Shown here in pieces: positions 59,559-64,000 of a DNA stretch of 64,000 bases. Position 1 is the first letter of the stretch. The number at the start of each line of letters is the position of its first letter. The notes under the pieces were generated by a model. That model saw only the letters and a program-made list of their open reading frames with translations, ran no database searches and was not told the origin of the DNA. The stretch covers positions 6,148,501-6,212,500 of the forward strand of contig NZ_CP076543.1 in the NCBI RefSeq assembly GCF_030440515.1. The letters are read 5' to 3'. A program made the position numbers and the translations under genes. Source of the stretch: Streptomyces xanthophaeus (GTDB taxonomy: Bacteria > Actinomycetota > Actinomycetes > Streptomycetales > Streptomycetaceae).

Positions 59559-61183
59559 GCAGCACGCACCACCTGACGACGGTCGCCGCGGGAGCCTCCG
59601 AGCACCGCCCGCTGATCATCACCCTGTTCGGGCTGTTCGTCGTCGCCACCCTGATCATCACCGTGTGGGCCGGCCGCCAGACGAAGGGCGCCGCCGACTT
59701 CTACGCGGGCGGCCGCCAGTTCACCGGCTTCCAGAACGGCCTGGCCATCTCAGGCGACTACATGTCCGCCGCGTCCTTCCTCGGCATCGCCGGAGCCATC
59801 GCCCTCTTCGGCTACGACGGCTTCCTCTACTCGATCGGCTTCCTCGTCGCCTGGCTCGTCGCCCTGCTGCTCGTCGCCGAGCCGCTGCGCAACTCCGGCC
59901 GCTACACGATGGGCGACGTCCTGGCGTACCGGATGCGCCAGCGGCCCGTCCGCACCGCCGCCGGCACCTCCACCATCGTGGTCTCGATCTTCTACCTGCT
60001 CGCCCAGATGGCCGGCGCCGGCGTGCTCGTCTCGCTGCTCCTGGGCATCACCAGCGACGGCGGCAAGGTGGCCGTCGTCGCCCTGGTCGGCGTCCTGATG
60101 ATCGTCTACGTGACCATCGGCGGGATGAAGGGCACCACCTGGGTCCAGATGATCAAGGCGGTGCTGCTGATCGCGGGCGCCCTGCTGATCACCCTGCTGG
60201 TCCTGGTGAAGTTCAACTTCAACATCTCCGACCTGCTGGGCAAGGCCGCCGAGAACAGCGGACAAGGGGTGAAGTTCCTCGAACCCGGCCTCAAGTACGG
60301 CAAGGATTCCACCTCCAAGCTGGACTTCCTCTCGCTCGGCCTCGCCCTCGTCCTCGGCACCGCCGGCCTGCCGCACATCCTGATCCGCTTCTACACCGTG
60401 CCCACCGCGCAGGCCGCCCGTAAGTCCGTCCTGTGGGCCATCGGCATCATCGGCGGTTTCTACCTGATGACGATCGCCCTCGGCTTCGGCGCCGCGGCGC
60501 TGCTCGACCGCGACGAGATCATCAAGTCCAACAAGGCCGGCAACACGGCCGCACCATTGCTCGCCCAGGCCGTCGGCGGCGGCCCCGACTCCACCGGCGG
60601 CGCCATCCTGCTCGCCGTGATCTCCGCGGTCGCCTTCGCCACCATCCTGGCCGTCGTCGCGGGCCTCACCCTCGCCTCCTCCTCGTCCTTCGCGCACGAC
60701 CTGTACGTGAACGTGATCCGCAAGGGCAAGGCCACCGAGAAGGAGGAGATGCGTGCGGCCCGCTGGTCCACCGTCGTCATCGGAGCCGTCGCCATCGGCC
60801 TCGGCGCACTGGCCCGCGACCTGAACGTGGCCGGCCTGGTCGCGCTCGCCTTCGCGGTCGCCGCCTCCGCGAACCTGCCGACGATCCTCTACAGCCTCTT
60901 CTGGAAGCGCTTCACCACCCAGGGCGCGCTCTGGTCCATCTACGGCGGACTGATCTCGGCGGTCGGCCTGGTGCTGTTCTCCCCGGTCGTGTCCGGAAAG
61001 CCCACCTCGATGTTCAAGGACGCGGACTTCTTCTGGTTCCCGCTGGAGAACCCGGGGATCATCTCGATCCCCCTCGGCTTCCTGCTGGGCTGGCTGGGAA
61101 CCGTCCTCTCCAAGGAGAAGGCCGACCCGCAGAAGTTCGCCGAGCTGGAAGTGCGCTCCCTCACCGGAACAGGGGCGCACTGA
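59555..61183 (+). CDS. Sodium/solute symporter for acetate or other short monocarboxylates (ActP/MctC-like)
   Basis: A 542-residue secondary transporter with about 13 transmembrane helices. The SSS family features are DFYAGGRQFTGFQNGLAISG near residue 50, GTAGLPHILIRFYTVP and the Na-site helix regions. It couples sodium or proton entry to uptake of acetate, propionate or pyruvate. ATG 59555 overlaps the DUF485 stop. A loop of about 40 residues (residues 225-265) with KFNFNISDLLGKAAENSGQG is usual in actinobacterial members. A perfect terminator follows. Confidence 0.9.
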   Translation: MSSTHHLTTVAAGASEHRPLIITLFGLFVVATLIITVWAGRQTKGAADFYAGGRQFTGFQNGLAISGDYMSAASFLGIAGAIALFGYDGFLYSIGFLVAWLVALLLVAEPLRNSGRYTMGDVLAYRMRQRPVRTAAGTSTIVVSIFYLLAQMAGAGVLVSLLLGITSDGGKVAVVALVGVLMIVYVTIGGMKGTTWVQMIKAVLLIAGALLITLLVLVKFNFNISDLLGKAAENSGQGVKFLEPGLKYGKDSTSKLDFLSLGLALVLGTAGLPHILIRFYTVPTAQAARKSVLWAIGIIGGFYLMTIALGFGAAALLDRDEIIKSNKAGNTAAPLLAQAVGGGPDSTGGAILLAVISAVAFATILAVVAGLTLASSSSFAHDLYVNVIRKGKATEKEEMRAARWSTVVIGAVAIGLGALARDLNVAGLVALAFAVAASANLPTILYSLFWKRFTTQGALWSIYGGLISAVGLVLFSPVVSGKPTSMFKDADFFWFPLENPGIISIPLGFLLGWLGTVLSKEKADPQKFAELEVRSLTGTGAH

Positions 61184-61201
61184 CATCGTCCGAACACCCA
61201 G

Positions 61202-61237
61202 CGTGGCCGCGTCGTAGATCTCTACGACGCGGCCACG
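61202..61237. terminator. Perfect 17-bp hairpin after the symporter gene
   Basis: Arms 61202-61218 and 61221-61237 are fully complementary with a 2-base centre, 19 bases after the symporter stop. It should terminate the DUF485/symporter transcript before the moaA promoter. Confidence 0.85.
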
Positions 61238-61361
61238 TCACGTCTCGTTCATTCGGGTACCCCTGGATGACACAAGCGTCACGTAGTCTCGAAATAGAAC
61301 GCGTGAAGTAGATCCGACGTCCGCGCGTACCGCTACTTCCGGACAGGGGAGGGGGCCCACA

Positions 61362-62351
61362 GTGCTTCTCGATACCTACGGCCGCGTGGCCACTGACCTG
61401 CGCGTCTCACTGACCGACCGGTGCAATCTGCGCTGTACCTACTGCATGCCCGAAGAGGGGCTGCAGTGGCTCGGCAAGTCGGACCTGCTCAGTGACGACG
61501 AGATAGTCCGGCTGATCCGCATCGCGGTCACGCAGCTGGGGATCACCGAGGTCCGGTTCACCGGCGGCGAGCCGCTGCTGCGGCCCGGCCTGGTCGGCAT
61601 CGTCGAGCGGTGCGCGGCCCTGGAACCCCGCCCCAAGATGTCGCTGACCACCAACGGCATCGGTCTCAAGCGCACCGCGCAGGCCCTGAAGGCCGCCGGC
61701 CTGGACCGGGTGAACGTGTCCCTGGACACCCTGCGGCCCGACGTCTTCAAGACCCTCACCCGCCGCGACCGGCACAAGGACGTCATCGACGGCATGGCCG
61801 CGGCCCGCGAGGCCGGCCTCACCCCCGTCAAGGTCAACGCCGTGCTCATGCCCGGCCTCAACGACGACGAGGCCCCCCACCTGCTGGCCTGGGCCGTGGA
61901 GAACGAGTACGAGCTCCGCTTCATCGAGCAGATGCCGCTCGACGCCCAGCACGGCTGGAAGCGCGACGGCATGATCACGGCCGGGGACATCCTGGAGTCC
62001 CTGCGCACCCGCTTCACGCTCACCGAGGAGGGCGCCGCCGAGCGCGGCTCCGCCCCGGCCGAGCGCTGGGTGGTCGACGGAGGCCCGGCCACCGTCGGCG
62101 TCATCGCCTCGGTCACCCGCCCGTTCTGCGGCGCCTGCGACCGCACGCGGCTCACGGCCGACGGACAGGTGCGTACGTGCCTGTTCGCCACCGAGGAGTC
62201 GGACCTGCGCGCGGCCCTGCGCTCGGGCGCCCCGGACGAGGAGATCGCCCGGCTCTGGAAGGTCGCGATGTGGGGCAAGAAGGCCGGATCCGGTCTCGAC
62301 GACCCGTCCTTCCTGCAGCCCGACCGCCCGATGTCCGCGATCGGCGGCTGA
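61362..62351 (+). CDS. moaA: GTP 3',8-cyclase MoaA
   Basis: A 329-residue radical SAM enzyme that starts molybdenum cofactor synthesis from GTP. The SAM cluster motif is DRCNLRCTYCMPEEG (C-x3-C-x2-C). The second cluster is bound by PFCGACDRTRL and RTCLF. FTGGEPLLRPG is the SAM-binding GGE motif, and the C-terminus ends in SAIGG, the double glycine needed for activity. GTG 61362 follows GGGGAGGGGG. No other moa gene is adjacent. Length is normal. Confidence 0.95.
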   Translation: MLLDTYGRVATDLRVSLTDRCNLRCTYCMPEEGLQWLGKSDLLSDDEIVRLIRIAVTQLGITEVRFTGGEPLLRPGLVGIVERCAALEPRPKMSLTTNGIGLKRTAQALKAAGLDRVNVSLDTLRPDVFKTLTRRDRHKDVIDGMAAAREAGLTPVKVNAVLMPGLNDDEAPHLLAWAVENEYELRFIEQMPLDAQHGWKRDGMITAGDILESLRTRFTLTEEGAAERGSAPAERWVVDGGPATVGVIASVTRPFCGACDRTRLTADGQVRTCLFATEESDLRAALRSGAPDEEIARLWKVAMWGKKAGSGLDDPSFLQPDRPMSAIGG

Positions 62352-62394
62352 CCGGGTCCCGGTCGGCCGCCGGTTCAGGTCAGGTCAGCTCAGG

Positions 62395-62646
62395 TCAGCG
62401 CGGGCGTTCCGAGCCCTCCGGCTGCACCCACTCGTCCAGCTTCACGACGTCCTTGAGGAAACCGCGGACCCCCAGGAACTGGGAGAGGTGTTCGCGGTGC
62501 TCCTCGCACGCCAGCCAGGTCTTGCGCCGCTCAGGCGTGTGCAGCGTCGGGTTGTTCCAGGCGAGGACCCACACGGCCGCGTCGCGGCAGCCCTTGGCGG
62601 AGCAGGTGGGGTTCTCTTCGGGGCCGGCGGCGTTGGAGGAAGTCAC
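62395..62646 (-). CDS. Small conserved actinobacterial protein, 83 aa
   Basis: An 83-residue protein with CSAKGCRDAAVWVLAWNNP and RRKTWLACEEHREHLSQFL. The three cysteines and nearby histidines make a small zinc site likely. It belongs to a family of unknown function widespread in actinobacteria near moaA and tyrS. The end overlaps no other gene. Downstream, at 62381-62400, two copies of CAGGTCAGC form a short direct repeat. Confidence 0.82.
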   Translation of the reverse strand: MTSSNAAGPEENPTCSAKGCRDAAVWVLAWNNPTLHTPERRKTWLACEEHREHLSQFLGVRGFLKDVVKLDEWVQPEGSERPR

Positions 62647-62782
62647 AGCCCCACATTAGAACGGAATGGCGACGCCGAGCAGCCACGGGGGGAGCTGCCC
62701 GGCGTCGGTCCGTCGCTCCGACGGGGGATGCGGAGCGCGTGAGCAGTATGTCACGCAGGACCCGGTGGAGTGCACCGGAACT

Positions 62783-63124
62783 TCACGATTGATCTGAGCT
62801 TTTCTTGAGGTTTCCCGCGTCCAGCGCCGGCCGCACGGGGGCCGGTACGAAGTGCGAGGGCAGCGACGGCGTCGACTCGCGCCCGGCGTTGGCGATGACC
62901 ACGGCAATGTAGGGGAGCAGGGCTCCGGCCACGAGCGTCACGATGGCCACCGGGCGCTGCACGTTCCACAACAGCACGGTCGCGATGACCGACAGGGTTC
63001 TGATCGTCATCGAGATCACGTACCGGCGCTGGCGGCCCCGTACGTCCTCGGCGAGACCCATCCGCGCTCCGGTGATCCGGAAGACCTCGGCCCCGTTCCG
63101 CTTCTGCCGCTTCGTCCGCTCCAC
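62783..63124 (-). CDS. DUF3099 membrane protein
   Basis: A 113-residue protein started at GTG 63124 (VERTKRQKRNG); longer frames upstream are Arg-rich and unlikely. The DUF3099 domain begins with VFRITGARMGLAEDVRGRQR, followed by two transmembrane segments (ISMTIRTLSVIATVLLWNV and VAIVTLVAGALLPYIAVVIA). It is an actinobacterial family of unknown function usually found near tyrS. The C-terminal tail is polar, ending LKKSSDQS. Confidence 0.83.
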   Translation of the reverse strand: MERTKRQKRNGAEVFRITGARMGLAEDVRGRQRRYVISMTIRTLSVIATVLLWNVQRPVAIVTLVAGALLPYIAVVIANAGRESTPSLPSHFVPAPVRPALDAGNLKKSSDQS

Positions 63125-63300
63125 GCTCCACCACCCGATCGCCAACCGGGCACTCCCGGCCCGGACCCTCCCACGGTACGCCCGTCCCCGGGCCGGGAGG
63201 AGAGGGGGGACCCCCGTACGGCACCGTCCGAAATGCGTCGTACGCCGGATGGGCCGACACTGGGCGCACGTGCGCACAACGCGCCAGGAGGAGGCTCGAC

Positions 63301-63576
63301 ATGGGTTGGTTGTGGGCGATCATCGTCGGTTTCGTGCTGGGGCTGATAGCCAAGGCCATCCTGCCGGGCAAGCAGCACCAGCCGCTGTGGCTGACCACCC
63401 TCTTCGGCATCCTCGGTGCCGTCCTCGGCAACGCGGTGGCCACATGGATCGGTGTCGGCGAGACCAAGGGCATCGACTGGACCCGGCACCTGCTGCAGAT
63501 CGTCGGTGCGGTCGTCATCGTCGCGCTCGGCGAGATGGCGTACGGAGCGATCAAGGGCAAGCGGCAGACGACGTGA
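63301..63576 (+). CDS. GlsB/YeaQ/YmgE family stress membrane protein
   Basis: A 91-residue protein of three transmembrane helices rich in Gly: WAIIVGFVLGLIAKAILPG, TTLFGILGAVLGNAVATWIG and LLQIVGAVVIVALGEMAYG. This is the transglycosylase-associated/GlsB family, induced by envelope or acid stress in several bacteria. ATG 63301 follows AGGAGGCTCGAC. It is monocistronic; a hairpin terminator follows. Confidence 0.87.
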   Translation: MGWLWAIIVGFVLGLIAKAILPGKQHQPLWLTTLFGILGAVLGNAVATWIGVGETKGIDWTRHLLQIVGAVVIVALGEMAYGAIKGKRQTT

Positions 63577-63604
63577 CGCACCGCGGGTCATCCGCGGGTC
63601 ATGA

Positions 63605-63646
63605 CGGAGGGGCCGGCCGGACCAGGAGTCCGAACCGGCCCCTCCG
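63605..63646. terminator. Hairpin between glsB-like gene and tyrS
   Basis: CGGAGGGGCCGG at 63605-63616 pairs with CCGGCCCCTCCG at 63635-63646 (12 bp), with an inner CGGAC/GTCCG stem. It lies between convergent genes and may serve both. Confidence 0.75.
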
Positions 63647-63681
63647 CCGTGTTCTGCCGTGCTCACGCGCCCTGCGACGCG

Positions 63682-64000
63682 TCAGGCGCCGGTGACCTCC
63701 ACCGCGGCCAGGTTCTTCTTGCCCCGGCGCAGCACCAGCCAGCGCCCGTGGAGCAGGTCCTCCTTGGCGGGGACCGCGTCCTCGGCGGTGACCTTCGCGT
63801 TGTTCACGTAGGCGCCGCCCTCCTTCACGGTCCGGCGGCCGGCCGACTTGCTCGCGACCAGACCGGTCTCCGCGAGCATGTCCACCACGAGGCCGGGCTC
63901 GCTCACCTGGGCGTGCGGCAGCTCGGACAGGGCCGCGGCCAGCGTGGCCTCGTCCAGCTCCGCCAGGTCGCCCTGACCGAACAGTGCCTTCGACGCGGCG
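63682..64000 (-). CDS. tyrS: Tyrosyl-tRNA synthetase, 3' part only
   Basis: The last 105 codons of a gene that continues beyond the window. The frame is open to base 64000. The end of the anticodon-binding region (GQGDLAELDEATLAAALSEL) is followed by the C-terminal S4 RNA-binding domain: VDMLAETGLVASKSAGRRTV and KEGGAYVNNAKVTAEDAV, ending LVLRRGKKNLAAVEVTGA. This arrangement is typical of bacterial TyrRS, which charges tRNA-Tyr. Gene order (tyrS beside DUF3099 and moaA) agrees with Streptomyces. Confidence 0.9.
   Translation of the reverse strand, partial: AASKALFGQGDLAELDEATLAAALSELPHAQVSEPGLVVDMLAETGLVASKSAGRRTVKEGGAYVNNAKVTAEDAVPAKEDLLHGRWLVLRRGKKNLAAVEVTGA

Overview
The window is chromosomal DNA from a high-GC actinomycete, almost certainly a Streptomyces. 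The signs are GC-saturated third codon positions with dense overlapping false reading frames, frequent GTG starts, GTGA and ATGA stop/start overlaps, an LAETG sortase substrate, a homologue of the nucleoid protein Gbn, a PitH2-type phosphate transporter and an Asp23/AmaP cluster. From memory, the gene order resembles the S. coelicolor SCO1818 to SCO1875 core region, inverted here. I saw no tRNA, rRNA, IS element, prophage or CRISPR array.

Layout. 1-7 kb: a truncated conserved protein, a PhoX-like Tat-exported phosphatase with a two-unit PHO box, a double TerD protein, and an aldehyde dehydrogenase divergent from an IclR regulator across a perfect 7-bp inverted repeat. 8-11 kb: a translationally coupled membrane protein, histidine kinase and response regulator. 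11-17 kb: penicillin-binding protein, GNAT, DsbA-like protein, class V aminotransferase, amidohydrolase and LAETG surface protein. 17.6-28.6 kb: CapA-like protein, then late cobalamin biosynthesis genes on the minus strand (cobC fused to a CobE-like domain, cobB, cobO, a ChlI/ChlD-type chelatase, cobQ, cobD) with a ZIP metal transporter on the opposite strand. A cobalamin riboswitch precedes cobD. A Streptomyces-type inverted repeat lies inside cobB and a relative lies between cobQ and the chelatase.

28.7-37.2 kb: pitH2 with a PHO box, an alpha/beta hydrolase, a paralogue of the first gene, a VOC protein, a zinc peptidase, an ABC-F ATPase behind a seven-residue leader peptide, and gbn with five GATC sites upstream. 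37.4-43.5 kb: enoyl-CoA hydratase, five-gene Asp23/AmaP envelope cluster, SDR, SURF1, zinc-ribbon protein and DEDDh exonuclease. 43.6-57.3 kb is the most accessory-looking part: a bacterial RING protein with a TerD-like C-terminus, a TetR-controlled operon of unknown substrate (acetoacetate decarboxylase family, SDR, two amidohydrolases), a bacterial NLR-like NACHT-LRR ATPase that is a candidate anti-phage protein, and a coupled fatty-acid-hydroxylase/YhhN pair that may act on ether lipids, followed by an alcohol dehydrogenase. 57.4-64 kb: subtilisin, DUF485/acetate symporter pair, moaA, three small proteins and the 3' end of tyrS.

The best leads for undescribed biology are the NACHT-LRR protein with its compositionally distinct repeat domain, the RING-TerD protein, the decarboxylase/amidohydrolase operon with its TGTAAC-N3-GTTACA operator, the ABC-F leader peptide, and the GTTCACC repeat array at 31748-31791.
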